Origin: Aquabacter sp965279295 | GTDB taxonomy: Bacteria > Pseudomonadota > Alphaproteobacteria > Rhizobiales > Xanthobacteraceae | Length of the DNA stretch: 64,000 nucleotides | Assembly: GCA_965279295.1 (NCBI GenBank) | Contig: CBDIHQ010000018.1 | Direction: 5' to 3' (one strand) | Part shown: one piece after another, positions 8,035-17,666 of the stretch | How positions within the stretch are numbered: position 1 is the stretch's first letter | Layout of the letters: the number at the start of each line of letters is the position of its first letter | The notes under the pieces: generated by a model | The model's input: only the letters and a program-made list of their open reading frames with translations | The model's database searches: none | What the model was told of the DNA's origin: nothing | Translations under genes and position numbers: made by a program

Positions 8035-8646
8035 ATGCTGGCCCTCAGTCCCGCCGCTCACCGGTTGAAAATTCCTGCCCTCATGGTGCTGGTGTCGGTC
8101 TTTCTGGCCGGCTGCGGCGTCAACAACATCCCGACCGAGGAAGAACGCGCCAAGGCAGCCTGGAGCGAGGTGCTGAACCAGTATCAGCGCCGCTCCGACC
8201 TGATCCCCAATCTGGTGGAGACGGTGAAGGGCTTCGCCCAGCAGGAGAAGGATGTGCTCACCCAGGTGGTGGAGGCCCGCGCCAAGGCGACCTCGATCCG
8301 GGTCGATGCCTCGACCATCACGGACCCGGCGCAGTTCAAGCAGTTCCAGGACAGCCAGTCGCAGCTGTCCGGGGCGCTGGGCCGCCTGATCGCGGTGGCG
8401 GAGGCATATCCCGACCTAAAGTCGAACCAGAACTTCCTGGCGCTGCAATCGCAGATCGAGGGCACCGAGAACCGCATCGCCGTGGCGCGACGCGATTATA
8501 TCGAGGCGGTGCGTCTCTATAATACCGAGCTGCGGACCTTCCCCGGATCGCTCTGGGCGGCGACGCTCTATCGCGCATCGAAGCCGATGGAGACCTTCAC
8601 CATCTCCGAGCAGCAGATGCAGGTGCCGAAGGTCAAGTTCAACTAA
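8035..8646 (+). CDS. lemA: LemA family lipoprotein
   Basis: 203-residue LemA-family protein. The N-terminus is a lipoprotein signal with lipobox LAGC (Cys about 28). The rest is the typical all-helical LemA domain: EEERAKAAWSEVLNQYQRRSDLIPNLVETVKGFA, then helices to FPGSLWAATLYRASKPMETF. It lies just before two TPM-domain genes; lemA with ygcG-like genes is a common arrangement. The family sits at the cell envelope and its exact activity is not settled. A strong AGGAAGG precedes the ATG. Confidence 0.92.
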   Translation: MLALSPAAHRLKIPALMVLVSVFLAGCGVNNIPTEEERAKAAWSEVLNQYQRRSDLIPNLVETVKGFAQQEKDVLTQVVEARAKATSIRVDASTITDPAQFKQFQDSQSQLSGALGRLIAVAEAYPDLKSNQNFLALQSQIEGTENRIAVARRDYIEAVRLYNTELRTFPGSLWAATLYRASKPMETFTISEQQMQVPKVKFN

Positions 8647-8659
8647 GGGAATGCGCGGC

Positions 8660-9451
8660 ATGCCGGTTCCCTTCTTGCCGCCTCGCCGCCGGTTCCCCTC
8701 ACGGGGACGCGCGGGATGGGGCTGGGCAGGCGTTTTGCTCCTGCTGGTGCTGGCTGTGCCCGCGCTGGCGGAGCTGACCTTCCCGCCGCTCAGCGGCCGG
8801 GTGGTGGACGCTGCCCATGTGCTGAACTGGCAGACCCTGGTGGCGCTCGACAAGAAGCTCGCCGACCAGGAGGTCAAGGCGACGGACCAGTTCGTGGTGG
8901 CGACGGTGCCCTCGCTCCAGGACACCTCGATCGAGGATTATGCTAACCGCCTGTTTCGCTATTGGAAGCTCGGCCAGGCCAAGAAGAACAATGGCGTCCT
9001 GCTTCTGGTGGCGCCGAACGAGCGCAAGGTGCGCATCGAGGTCGGCTACGGCCTCGAAGGCATCATCACGGACGCCGTCTCCAGCACCATCATCCAGACC
9101 GCCATCGTTCCCGCCTTCAAGGCCGGCGACATGGCCGGCGGGATCGTCAAGGGCGCGGACGCGGTGCTCGAGATTCTCAATCTCGACCCGGAGGAGGCGC
9201 GCCAGCGTGCCAAGGCTCTGGAAGCGCAGGACGACGACGGCGAGGGGGTGCAGTTCATCATCTTCGTCGTGATGCTGCTGATCTTCCTCTTCCTGATCTA
9301 TCGCGGCGGCGGCCGTGGCGGACGTCGCGGCGGGGCGGTGTTCTTTCCCACCTCGGGCGGCGGCGGTTGGAGCGGGGGAAGCTCCGGCGGGGGTGGCTTT
9401 TCCGGGGGAGGGGGCTCGTCTGGCGGCGGCGGCGCGTCCGGGGGGTGGTGA
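8660..9451 (+). CDS. TPM-domain membrane protein, YgcG-like
   Basis: 263-residue protein with an N-terminal signal segment (GVLLLLVLAVPALAE), an extracytoplasmic TPM domain (LTFPPLSGRVVDAAHVLN through KKNNGVLLLVAPNERKVRIEVGYGLEG to about residue 175), a transmembrane helix (FIIFVVMLLIFLFLIY) and a C-terminal tail of almost only Gly and Ser ending GGW. The ATG at 8660 is nine bases from AAGGGA; the ATG at 8651 directly abuts that site and is less likely. It follows lemA and overlaps the next TPM gene by one base. Proposed family roles range from phosphatase to membrane repair; none is shown here. Confidence 0.88.
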   Translation: MPVPFLPPRRRFPSRGRAGWGWAGVLLLLVLAVPALAELTFPPLSGRVVDAAHVLNWQTLVALDKKLADQEVKATDQFVVATVPSLQDTSIEDYANRLFRYWKLGQAKKNNGVLLLVAPNERKVRIEVGYGLEGIITDAVSSTIIQTAIVPAFKAGDMAGGIVKGADAVLEILNLDPEEARQRAKALEAQDDDGEGVQFIIFVVMLLIFLFLIYRGGGRGGRRGGAVFFPTSGGGGWSGGSSGGGGFSGGGGSSGGGGASGGW

Positions 9452-10077
9452 TGGCTGAGAATTTGACTTTGAGCCCTGAGGATCACGCCCGCATCGCTGA
9501 AGCGATCGCCCTGGCCGAGGATAAGACCTCGGCGGAGATCAGGGTGGCGGTCACGACAGCGCCCCTGGTGGGGCATAGCCACCATATTGCCCTCTGGGCG
9601 GCGCTGATCGCCCTAATGGTGCCGTGGGGCGTGTTGGCCTTCGCGCCTGTCCCTACGGCGCGTTTGCTGGCGGTGCAGGCGGCGACGTTTCTGATTCTGT
9701 GCGCGATCTTCACGATTCCCGCCGTGGCGCGCCGGCTGATTCCCCGGCGGGAGAAGAAAATCGCGGCCAATGCCTTGGCGCGTCATGTGTTCCTGGCCCA
9801 CGGCCTGCACCAGACCGAGCACAGGACCGGCATCCTGGTTCTTGTGGCGCCAGCGGACCGACTGGTGGAGGTGGTGGCGGATACCGGCATTCACGAACTG
9901 CTCGGCGCAAAGGCCTGGCAGAAAATCTGCGATTCCGTGGCCGAAAAGGCCGGGCAGGGCGGTCTGGTCGAGGGAATCATCGCCGGAGTCGCCCTTTCCG
10001 GCGAACTGCTGGCGATGCCAATGCCAAGTAAAGTGGGTGACAAGAACGAGGTGCCGGACCGCGTGGTCATGCTATAA
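9451..10077 (+). CDS. Second TPM-domain membrane protein
   Basis: 208-residue protein whose TPM-type domain is interrupted by two transmembrane helices (HHIALWAALIALMVPWGVLAF and LLAVQAATFLILCAIFTIPAV). The domain starts at LSPEDHARIAEAIALAEDKTSAEIRVAV and resumes with HQTEHRTGILVLVAPADRLVEVVADTGI. It begins in the stop codon of the previous gene (TGATG), so translation is probably coupled. No glycine tail is present. Together with lemA it makes a three-gene envelope operon of unknown biochemical function. Confidence 0.85.
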   Translation: MAENLTLSPEDHARIAEAIALAEDKTSAEIRVAVTTAPLVGHSHHIALWAALIALMVPWGVLAFAPVPTARLLAVQAATFLILCAIFTIPAVARRLIPRREKKIAANALARHVFLAHGLHQTEHRTGILVLVAPADRLVEVVADTGIHELLGAKAWQKICDSVAEKAGQGGLVEGIIAGVALSGELLAMPMPSKVGDKNEVPDRVVML

Positions 10078-10542
10078 GTGAGCCCTAGACGGCCTTTTGG
10101 GCGGTTTAAGCCGTGAGATCCGGTATTTTCAACGGGCCGCGCTTGGCGGGCCTTGACGCAAACCGACTCTCCGGTTAGAAGCCGCCTACTTTCGCGGTAA
10201 GCGATTGGCACTTCCAAGGATCGGTGCGGCACTCCCAGACATGGGCGCCCCGATCGGAACGCCGAAACGCTGCCAGGAACAGCACACTTAGATAAGGGTG
10301 CATGATCGCGGTGCTGGCTTCGTAAGAAGCAAAGTGGCGTGATCCTCTGTCGCGAACGAGGCGCTTGCGTTGCTTTGGCAATGCTCTGTGCCCGACCGTT
10401 CCTGGCACGCCGATGGGGTTTTCCCCTTCGGCGTAAATACTGTTTCGTGGCGGCCTTGAGCCGTCAGTGAGCGGCGGTCCTTTCGGGCCGCATAAATTCA
10501 AGAATGCGACGCAAGTCGCAGGTCAGGACGAGGCGAAGGCGT
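10078..10542 (+). other. Non-coding leader region before rpsL
   Basis: 465 bases with no supported gene; a 108-codon minus-strand frame has no family features. It holds a promoter candidate at 10153-10181, a hairpin at 10408-10433 (CGCCGA and TCGGCG arms with a GGGG/CCCC inner stem), and another at 10474-10491 (GCGGTCC/GGGCCGC) some 50 bases before rpsL. If the promoter is used, the str transcript has a structured leader of about 350 bases. Confidence 0.6.
10153..10181 (+). promoter_or_regulatory. Promoter candidate for the str operon
   Basis: TTGACG (10153-10158), 17 bases, then TAGAAG (10176-10181). The spacing is ideal for the housekeeping sigma factor, and CTTGACG is a good alphaproteobacterial -35. 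It is the best match between the TPM genes and rpsL. A start site near 10188 is inferred. Confidence 0.5.
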
Positions 10543-10914
10543 ATGCCGACGATCAACCAGCTGATCCGGAAGCCACGGGAAGCGCAGAAGGCGCGGGACA
10601 AGGCTCCTGCTCTTCAGTCGAGCCCGCAGAAGCGCGGTGTTTGCACCCGCGTGTACACCACGACCCCCAAGAAGCCCAACTCGGCGCTTCGTAAGGTTGC
10701 CAAGGTGCGGCTGACCAACAGCTACGAAGTGATCGGTTACATCCCCGGTGAAGGTCACAACCTTCAAGAACATTCCGTGGTGATGATCCGTGGCGGCCGC
10801 GTGAAGGATCTTCCCGGCGTGCGTTATCACATTCTCCGCGGCGTGCTGGATACCCAGGGCGTCAAGAACCGCAAGCAGCGCCGTTCGAAGTACGGCGCGA
10901 AGCGTCCGAAGTGA
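10543..10914 (+). CDS. rpsL: Small ribosomal subunit protein uS12
   Basis: 123-residue S12 of the 30S decoding centre, important for tRNA selection accuracy. It starts MPTINQLIRKPRE at 10543, the family start; upstream codons are an arginine-rich leader without homology. The loop TTTPKKPNSALRK keeps both lysines, and GGRVKDLPGVRYH is intact, so the usual streptomycin-resistance substitutions are absent. First gene of the str operon, 17 bases before rpsG. Unlike many relatives it does not follow rpoC here. Confidence 0.98.
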   Translation: MPTINQLIRKPREAQKARDKAPALQSSPQKRGVCTRVYTTTPKKPNSALRKVAKVRLTNSYEVIGYIPGEGHNLQEHSVVMIRGGRVKDLPGVRYHILRGVLDTQGVKNRKQRRSKYGAKRPK

Positions 10915-10931
10915 TCAGGGAGCTCTGAGCT

Positions 10932-11402
10932 ATGTCACGTCGTCATAAAGCCGAGCGCCGCGAAGTCATTCCGGACGCCAAGTACGGCAACCTCACCCTC
11001 AGCCGCTTCATGAACTCCGTCATGCGTGACGGAAAGAAGTCGGTGGCTGAAAACATCGTTTACGGCGCGCTCGACACCGTCGAGTCCAAGGCCAAGCACG
11101 ATCCGGTGGAAGTGTTCATCCAGGCGCTCGAGAACGTTGCTCCCGCCGTGGAAGTGCGTTCCCGCCGCGTCGGCGGCGCGACCTACCAGGTCCCCGTCGA
11201 GGTGCGCACCGAGCGTCGTCAGACGCTTGCCATCCGCTGGCTGATCGCTTCGGCCCGCGCTCGCAACGAAAAGACCATGGTGGAGCGCCTGTCTGGCGAG
11301 CTGCTCGATGCTGCCAACAACCGTGGCAATGCCGTGAAGAAGCGTGAAGACACGCACCGGATGGCGGAAGCCAACCGCGCCTTCTCGCATTATCGCTGGT
11401 GA
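10932..11402 (+). CDS. rpsG: Small ribosomal subunit protein uS7
   Basis: 156-residue S7, a primary 16S rRNA binding protein that nucleates assembly of the 30S head. Typical features: MSRRHKAERREVIPDAKYGN at the start, the RSRRVGGATYQVPVEV hairpin near residue 80, and FSHYRW at the end. Length is the bacterial norm. It lies 17 bases from rpsL and from fusA, so it is clearly within the str operon. In gammaproteobacteria S7 regulates this operon; no such site could be identified here. Confidence 0.98.
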   Translation: MSRRHKAERREVIPDAKYGNLTLSRFMNSVMRDGKKSVAENIVYGALDTVESKAKHDPVEVFIQALENVAPAVEVRSRRVGGATYQVPVEVRTERRQTLAIRWLIASARARNEKTMVERLSGELLDAANNRGNAVKKREDTHRMAEANRAFSHYRW

Positions 11403-11419
11403 TCGGGAAGGACTGAGCT

Positions 11420-13495
11420 ATGGCCCGCATTCACGCCATCGAAGACTACCGTAATTTCGGCATCATGGCGCACATTGATGCCGGCAAGACCACGACCACC
11501 GAGCGCATTCTCTACTACACCGGCAAGAGCCATAAGATCGGCGAAGTCCATGATGGCGCTGCCACCATGGATTGGATGACGCAGGAGCAGGAGCGTGGCA
11601 TCACGATCACCTCTGCTGCGACGACCGCCTTTTGGGACGGCAAGCGTCTGAACATCATCGACACCCCAGGGCACGTCGACTTTACCATCGAAGTCGAGCG
11701 TTCGCTGCGTGTGCTCGACGGTGCGGTGTGCGTGCTCGACGGCAACCAGGGCGTCGAGCCCCAGACCGAGACGGTGTGGCGCCAGGCGGACAAGTACAAC
11801 GTGCCGCGTATCGTGTTCGTCAATAAGATGGACAAGACCGGCGCGGACTTCTTCCGCTGCGTGGAAATGATCGAGGATCGCGTCGCCGGCAACCCGGTGT
11901 GCGTGCAGCTTCCGATCGGCTCCGAGAACAATTTCAAGGGTATCATCGACCTGGTCCGCATGAAGGCGGTCGTTTGGGAAGACGAAGCTCTCGGCGCGAA
12001 GTATCACGACGAAGACATCCCGGCCGAGCTGCTCGACCAGGCGATCGAGTATCGCGGCAAGCTGATCGAAGCGGCTGTCGAACTCGACGACGATGCGCTG
12101 TCCAACTACCTGGACGGCAACGAGCCTGACGAAGAGACGCTGAAGAAGCTGATCCGTAAGGCCGTCGTGACCCGCAAGTTCAACCCCGTGTTCTGCGGTT
12201 CTGCCTTTAAGAACAAGGGTGTGCAGCCGCTTCTTGATGCGGTGGTTGCGTATCTGCCGAGCCCGGTGGATCGCGGCGCGATCAAGGGTATCGACTTCAA
12301 GACCGAAGAAGACACCGTTCGTCTTCCCCTGGACTCCGAGCCGCTTTCGCTGCTCGCGTTCAAGATCATGGACGACCCCTTCGTCGGCACCATCACGTTC
12401 TGCCGCCTGTATTCTGGCGTCATCGAGACCGGCATGGGCCTGCTCAACTCCACCCGCGACAAGCGTGAGCGCGTCGGCCGGATGCTGCTGATGCATGCCA
12501 ACAACCGGGAAGATATCAAGGAAGCCTATGCCGGCGACATCGTCGCCCTGGCTGGCCTGAAGGACGTGCGCACCGGCGATACCCTGTGCGACACCGTCAA
12601 GCCGGTCATCCTTGAGAAGATGGAATTCCCCGAGCCGGTCATCGAGATCGCGATCGAGCCGAAGTCCAAGGCGGACCAGGAACGGCTGGGCATCGCTCTC
12701 GCGAAGCTCGCCGCCGAGGATCCGTCCTTCCGCGTGTCGACCGATTTCGAAAGCGGCCAGACCATCCTCAAGGGGATGGGCGAACTGCACCTCGACATCA
12801 AGGTCGACATCCTGCGGCGCACATACAAGGTCGACGCGAACATCGGCGCCCCTCAGGTCGCCTATCGCGAGACCATCACGAAGAAGACCGACATCGACTA
12901 CACCCATAAGAAGCAGACCGGTGGTACCGGTCAGTTCGCTCGGGTGAAGTTCACGGTCGAGCCGAATGAAGTCGGTAAGGGCTTCGCCTTTGAAAGCGCC
13001 GTCGTTGGCGGCGCGGTGCCGAAGGAATATATCCCCGGCGTCAACAAGGGTCTCGAAAGCGTTCTGGGTGCTGGCGTTCTCGCCGGCTTCCCGGTGGTGG
13101 ACGTCAAGGTCACCCTGACCGACGGCGCCTACCACGAGGTGGACTCGTCCGCCCTCGCGTTCGAAATCGCCTCCCGCGCCGCCTTCCGCGAGGCGCTGCA
13201 AAAGGGCGGTCCGGTTCTGCTGGAGCCGATCATGAAGGTCGAAGTGGTGACCCCGGAAGACTATACCGGCTCCGTCATCGGCGACCTGAATTCCCGGCGC
13301 GGCCAGATCCAGGGCCAGGACATGCGCGGCAATGCGAACGTCATCAATGCGATGGTGCCGCTGGCCAACATGTTCGGTTACGTGAACACCCTGCGCTCAT
13401 TCAGCCAGGGCCGCGCAACCTTCACAATGCAGTTCGATCACTACGAGCAGGTGCCGTCGAACGTCGCTCAGGAGGTTCAGGCGAAATACGCCTGA
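11420..13495 (+). CDS. fusA: Elongation factor G
   Basis: 691-residue translational GTPase that drives translocation and, with RRF, ribosome recycling. GTP-binding motifs are AHIDAGKTTTTE (G1, near residue 20), the RGITITSAA switch, DTPGHVDF (G3) and NKMDKTGADF (G4). Domains II-V follow and end with FSQGRATFTMQFDHYEQVP. Full length. The opposite strand carries a long open frame that is a codon-bias shadow. Third gene of the str operon. Confidence 0.99.
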   Translation: MARIHAIEDYRNFGIMAHIDAGKTTTTERILYYTGKSHKIGEVHDGAATMDWMTQEQERGITITSAATTAFWDGKRLNIIDTPGHVDFTIEVERSLRVLDGAVCVLDGNQGVEPQTETVWRQADKYNVPRIVFVNKMDKTGADFFRCVEMIEDRVAGNPVCVQLPIGSENNFKGIIDLVRMKAVVWEDEALGAKYHDEDIPAELLDQAIEYRGKLIEAAVELDDDALSNYLDGNEPDEETLKKLIRKAVVTRKFNPVFCGSAFKNKGVQPLLDAVVAYLPSPVDRGAIKGIDFKTEEDTVRLPLDSEPLSLLAFKIMDDPFVGTITFCRLYSGVIETGMGLLNSTRDKRERVGRMLLMHANNREDIKEAYAGDIVALAGLKDVRTGDTLCDTVKPVILEKMEFPEPVIEIAIEPKSKADQERLGIALAKLAAEDPSFRVSTDFESGQTILKGMGELHLDIKVDILRRTYKVDANIGAPQVAYRETITKKTDIDYTHKKQTGGTGQFARVKFTVEPNEVGKGFAFESAVVGGAVPKEYIPGVNKGLESVLGAGVLAGFPVVDVKVTLTDGAYHEVDSSALAFEIASRAAFREALQKGGPVLLEPIMKVEVVTPEDYTGSVIGDLNSRRGQIQGQDMRGNANVINAMVPLANMFGYVNTLRSFSQGRATFTMQFDHYEQVPSNVAQEVQAKYA

Positions 13496-13552
13496 GCCCC
13501 CGCCTGAACCCGTAAATGGTATTCCTGCCAGCGAGACCCAACGGAGAGTCCC

Positions 13553-14743
<1,191 letters not shown>

Positions 14744-14760
14744 ATGAATAAATGAAACGG

Positions 14761-14790
14761 GGCGCGTGGGCCGCCCGCGCGCCTCTTTTT
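14761..14790 (+). terminator. Terminator or attenuator between tuf and rpsJ
   Basis: GGCGCGTGGGC and GCCCGCGCGCC form a strong G+C hairpin (one wobble pair, innermost pairs open) followed by TCTTTTTG at 14784-14791. Only 17 bases then separate it from rpsJ, with no room for a promoter after it. Expression of S10 therefore needs read-through or a promoter inside tuf. Confidence 0.65.
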
Positions 14791-14807
14791 GTTGGAGCAA
14801 CAGAGCC

Positions 14808-15116
14808 ATGAACGGCCAAAACATTCGGATCCGCCTTAAGGCGTTCGATCACCGCATTCTCGACGCGTCGACGCGCGAGATCGTCGCCACGGCCAAGCGC
14901 ACTGGCGCCCAGGTGCGCGGACCGATCCCGCTGCCGACCCGGATTGAGAAGTTCACGGTCAATCGTTCTCCGCACATCGATAAGAAGTCGCGCGAGCAGT
15001 TTGAGATGCGTACTCACAAGCGGTTGCTCGATATCGTCGATCCGACGCCCCAGACGGTGGACGCGCTGATGAAGCTCGACCTCGCCGCCGGCGTCGACGT
15101 CGAAATCAAGCTCTGA
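14808..15116 (+). CDS. rpsJ: Small ribosomal subunit protein uS10
   Basis: 102-residue S10 of the 30S head, which with NusB also takes part in antitermination. It starts MNGQNIRIRLKAFDHRILD at 14808 (a GTG 42 bases upstream lies inside the hairpin). The central loop GPIPLPTRIEKFTVNRSPHIDKKSREQFEMRTHKR is canonical. First gene of the S10 operon, 64 bases after tuf and immediately after the hairpin terminator. Confidence 0.98.
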   Translation: MNGQNIRIRLKAFDHRILDASTREIVATAKRTGAQVRGPIPLPTRIEKFTVNRSPHIDKKSREQFEMRTHKRLLDIVDPTPQTVDALMKLDLAAGVDVEIKL

Positions 15117-15139
15117 ACGTGAGGCGAGGAGACACGACC

Positions 15140-15874
15140 ATGCGGTCAGGCGTCATCGCCCAGAAGGTCGGCATGACCCGCATCTTTACGGATGCAGGTG
15201 AACATGTCCCGGTCACTGTGCTGAAAGTTGAGAGCTGCCAGGTGGTTGCCCACCGTACGCTCGATAAGAACGGCTATGTTGCGGTCCAGCTCGGAGCTGG
15301 CCGGCGCAAGCCAAAGAACGTGACCCGCGCCGAGCGCGGACACTTCGCCGTCGCCGAGGTGGAGCCCAAGCGCAAGCTTGCTGAGTTCCGCGTGGAAGAG
15401 GTGGATCTCATCCCCGTCGGGGCCGAGATCACTGCCGACCATTTCGTGGTCGGTCAGTTCGTGGACGTGACCGGCACCACCATCGGCAAGGGTTTTGCCG
15501 GCGGTATGAAGCGGCACAATTTCGGTGGTCTGCGCGCCTCTCACGGCGTGTCGGTCTCCCACCGCTCCATCGGTTCTACCGGTGGTCGCCAGGATCCAGG
15601 CAAGACCTTCAAGAACAAGAAGATGCCGGGACACATGGGCGACGTCACCGTCACCACCCAGAATCTCAAGGTGGTGATGACGGACGTCGAGCGCGGGCTG
15701 ATCGCGGTCGAGGGTGCTGTTCCCGGTTCCGCCGGCGGATGGATCACGGTGCGTGACGCTGTTAAGAAGCGCCTGCCCACCGAAGCCCCCAAGCCCGGCG
15801 CGTTCAAGCTGCGCGACGGCAACGGCGGCGCGGCCGAGGTGCAGGCTGAAGCGACGAACGGGGAGGGCGCGTGA
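15140..15874 (+). CDS. rplC: Large ribosomal subunit protein uL3
   Basis: 244-residue L3, which binds 23S rRNA near the peptidyl transferase centre. It starts MRSGVIAQKVGMTRIF at 15140; seven extra upstream codons are not family-like. The extended loop with MKRHNFGGLRASHGVSVSHRSIGSTGGRQDPGKTFKNKKMPGHMG is intact. An acidic, alanine-rich C-terminal extension (GGAAEVQAEATNGEGA) is typical of alphaproteobacteria. It overlaps rplD by one base. Confidence 0.98.
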   Translation: MRSGVIAQKVGMTRIFTDAGEHVPVTVLKVESCQVVAHRTLDKNGYVAVQLGAGRRKPKNVTRAERGHFAVAEVEPKRKLAEFRVEEVDLIPVGAEITADHFVVGQFVDVTGTTIGKGFAGGMKRHNFGGLRASHGVSVSHRSIGSTGGRQDPGKTFKNKKMPGHMGDVTVTTQNLKVVMTDVERGLIAVEGAVPGSAGGWITVRDAVKKRLPTEAPKPGAFKLRDGNGGAAEVQAEATNGEGA

Positions 15875-16494
15875 TGGAAATCGCCGTCAAGACGCTCGAA
15901 GGAACCGACGTCGGTTCGGTCACGCTCTCGGACGAGATCTTCGGTCTCGAGCCGCGTGCTGACATCCTGCACCGTTGCGTGACCTGGCAGCTTTCGCGCC
16001 GCCAGGCCGGTACGCACCGCACCAAGGGCCGTTCGGAAATCAACCGCACGTCCAAGAAGCTCTATAAGCAAAAGGGCACCGGTAATGCGCGTCACGGCGC
16101 GGCGTCTGCGCCGCAGTTCCGTGGCGGCGGCCGCGCCTTCGGCCCGGTGGTGCGTTCGCATGCCATCGACCTGCCGAAGAAGGTGCGCGCCCTGGCGCTG
16201 AAGCATGCGCTTTCGTCCAAGGCGAAGGCGGAAAAGATCGTCGTTCTCGACAAGGTGTCGCTGAACGATCCGAAGACCAAGGCCCTCAAGGACCAGTTCG
16301 CCAAGCTCGGATGGGCGTCGGTGCTGATCGTGGACGGCGCGGAAGTCGAGGCCAACGTCGCTCTGGCGGCGCGCAACCTGGCTTACGTGGATGTGCTTCC
16401 GATCCAGGGCATCAACGTCTATGACATCCTGCGTCGCGACACCCTGGTGCTGACCCGGGCCGCACTGGATGCGCTGGAGGCGCGCTTCAAATGA
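15874..16494 (+). CDS. rplD: Large ribosomal subunit protein uL4
   Basis: 206-residue L4, which lines the exit tunnel and binds 23S rRNA. Start MEIAVKTLEG at 15874 shares its A with the rplC stop (TGATG); a GTG one codon earlier is possible but unneeded. The tunnel loop carries RSEINRTSKKLYKQKGTGNARHGAASAPQFRGGGRAFGP. In E. coli L4 represses the S10 operon; whether the hairpin before rpsJ does that here cannot be told. It overlaps rplW by four bases. Confidence 0.98.
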   Translation: MEIAVKTLEGTDVGSVTLSDEIFGLEPRADILHRCVTWQLSRRQAGTHRTKGRSEINRTSKKLYKQKGTGNARHGAASAPQFRGGGRAFGPVVRSHAIDLPKKVRALALKHALSSKAKAEKIVVLDKVSLNDPKTKALKDQFAKLGWASVLIVDGAEVEANVALAARNLAYVDVLPIQGINVYDILRRDTLVLTRAALDALEARFK

Positions 16495-16799
16495 GCCCGC
16501 AGCCCAATATCGAACCGCGTCATTACGACGTGATCATTTCGCCCGTCATCACCGAAAAGGCGACGGCGCAGAGCGAATTCAACAAGGTCGTCTTCAACGT
16601 CGCCCGCACCGCCACCAAGCCTCAGATCAAAGAGGCAGTGGAACGGCTGTTCGACGTGAAGGTGAAGAGTGTCAACACCCTGCTCCGCAAGGGCAAGGTG
16701 AAGATCTTCAAAGGCCGTAAAGGCGTCCAGTCCGACGTGAAGAAGGCGGTTGTGACCCTTGAGCCGGGTCAAACCATCGACATCACCACGGGCCTGTGA
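16491..16799 (+). CDS. rplW: Large ribosomal subunit protein uL23
   Basis: 102-residue L23 at the tunnel exit, a docking site for trigger factor and SRP. Core motif HYDVIISPVITEKATAQSEFNKVVFNVARTATKPQIKEAVERLFDVKVKSVNTL is canonical. The N-terminus is slightly longer (SPQPNIEPR) than in E. coli, as is usual in alphaproteobacteria. The ATG overlaps the rplD stop as ATGA, and rplB follows after 22 bases. Confidence 0.98.
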   Translation: MSPQPNIEPRHYDVIISPVITEKATAQSEFNKVVFNVARTATKPQIKEAVERLFDVKVKSVNTLLRKGKVKIFKGRKGVQSDVKKAVVTLEPGQTIDITTGL

Positions 16800-16821
16800 G
16801 CAGAGGGACGGGAGCAAGACC

Positions 16822-17655
16822 ATGGCGCTGAAGCATTTCAAGCCGGTCACGCCGAGCCTCCGCCAGCTCGTGATCGTGGACCGCTCCGGCCTGTACAAAG
16901 GCAAGCCGGTAAAGACGCTGACCGAGGGCAAAAGCTCGTCGGGCGGCCGCAACAATAATGGCCGGATCACCGTCCGCTTCCGCGGCGGCGGTCACAAGCA
17001 GACCTACCGCCTCGTCGACTTCAAGCGCTCCAAGCGCGATGTGTCGGCGGTGGTGGATCGGATCGAATATGATCCGAACCGGTCGGCCTTCATCGCCCTG
17101 ATCAAGTATCAGGACGGCGAGCTTGCCTACATCCTGGCGCCGCAGCGCCTGGCGGTTGGCGACAGCGTGATCGCCGGTGACGCAGTGGACGTGAAGCCCG
17201 GCAATGCCGGTCCTCTCTCCAGCCTGCCGGTGGGCACGATCGTCCACAACGTCGAGATGAAGATCGGAAAGGGCGGCCAGATCGCTCGTTCCGCCGGCGC
17301 TTACGCGCAGATCGTCGGCCGCGACCAGGGCTATGTGATCGTTCGTCTGAATTCGGGCGAGCAGCGTCTGGTGCACGGCGCCTGCTACGCGACGGTGGGA
17401 GCGGTTTCGAACCCCGACCACATGAACACGTCGCTGGGCAAGGCGGGGCGCAGCCGGTGGCTGGGCCGCAAGCCGCATAACCGCGGCGTGACCATGAACC
17501 CGGTCGATCATCCGCACGGCGGCGGCGAAGGCCGCACCTCGGGTGGCCGTCATCCCGTCACCCCGTGGGGCTTCCCCACGAAGGGCAAGAAGACCCGCAA
17601 CAACAAGGCGACCGACAAGTTCATTGTCACCAGTCGCCACAAGCGGAAGAAGTGA
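16822..17655 (+). CDS. rplB: Large ribosomal subunit protein uL2
   Basis: 277-residue L2, needed for subunit association and peptidyl transferase assembly. Start MALKHFKPVTPSLRQLV at 16822 follows GGGACGGGAGC; codons upstream overlap rplW and are not family-like. The C-terminal rRNA-contacting loop NPVDHPHGGGEGRTSGGRHPVTPWG, with its conserved histidine, and the basic end KTRNNKATDKFIVTSRHKRKK are complete. Length is the usual one. Confidence 0.99.
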   Translation: MALKHFKPVTPSLRQLVIVDRSGLYKGKPVKTLTEGKSSSGGRNNNGRITVRFRGGGHKQTYRLVDFKRSKRDVSAVVDRIEYDPNRSAFIALIKYQDGELAYILAPQRLAVGDSVIAGDAVDVKPGNAGPLSSLPVGTIVHNVEMKIGKGGQIARSAGAYAQIVGRDQGYVIVRLNSGEQRLVHGACYATVGAVSNPDHMNTSLGKAGRSRWLGRKPHNRGVTMNPVDHPHGGGEGRTSGGRHPVTPWGFPTKGKKTRNNKATDKFIVTSRHKRKK

Positions 17656-17666
17656 GGGCCTGACTG

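Noticed and set aside
10175..10501. 108-codon minus-strand frame before rpsL
   Set aside because: No ribosome site or family match; it covers a promoter and leader hairpins.
10543..10914. Streptomycin-resistance substitution in S12
   Set aside because: The PKKPNS and GGRVKDLPG loops have the wild-type lysines.
11390..13201. 600-codon open frame on the minus strand opposite fusA
   Set aside because: It mirrors fusA codon by codon, has a His/Asp/Leu-rich composition and no family features. It is a high-GC codon-bias shadow.
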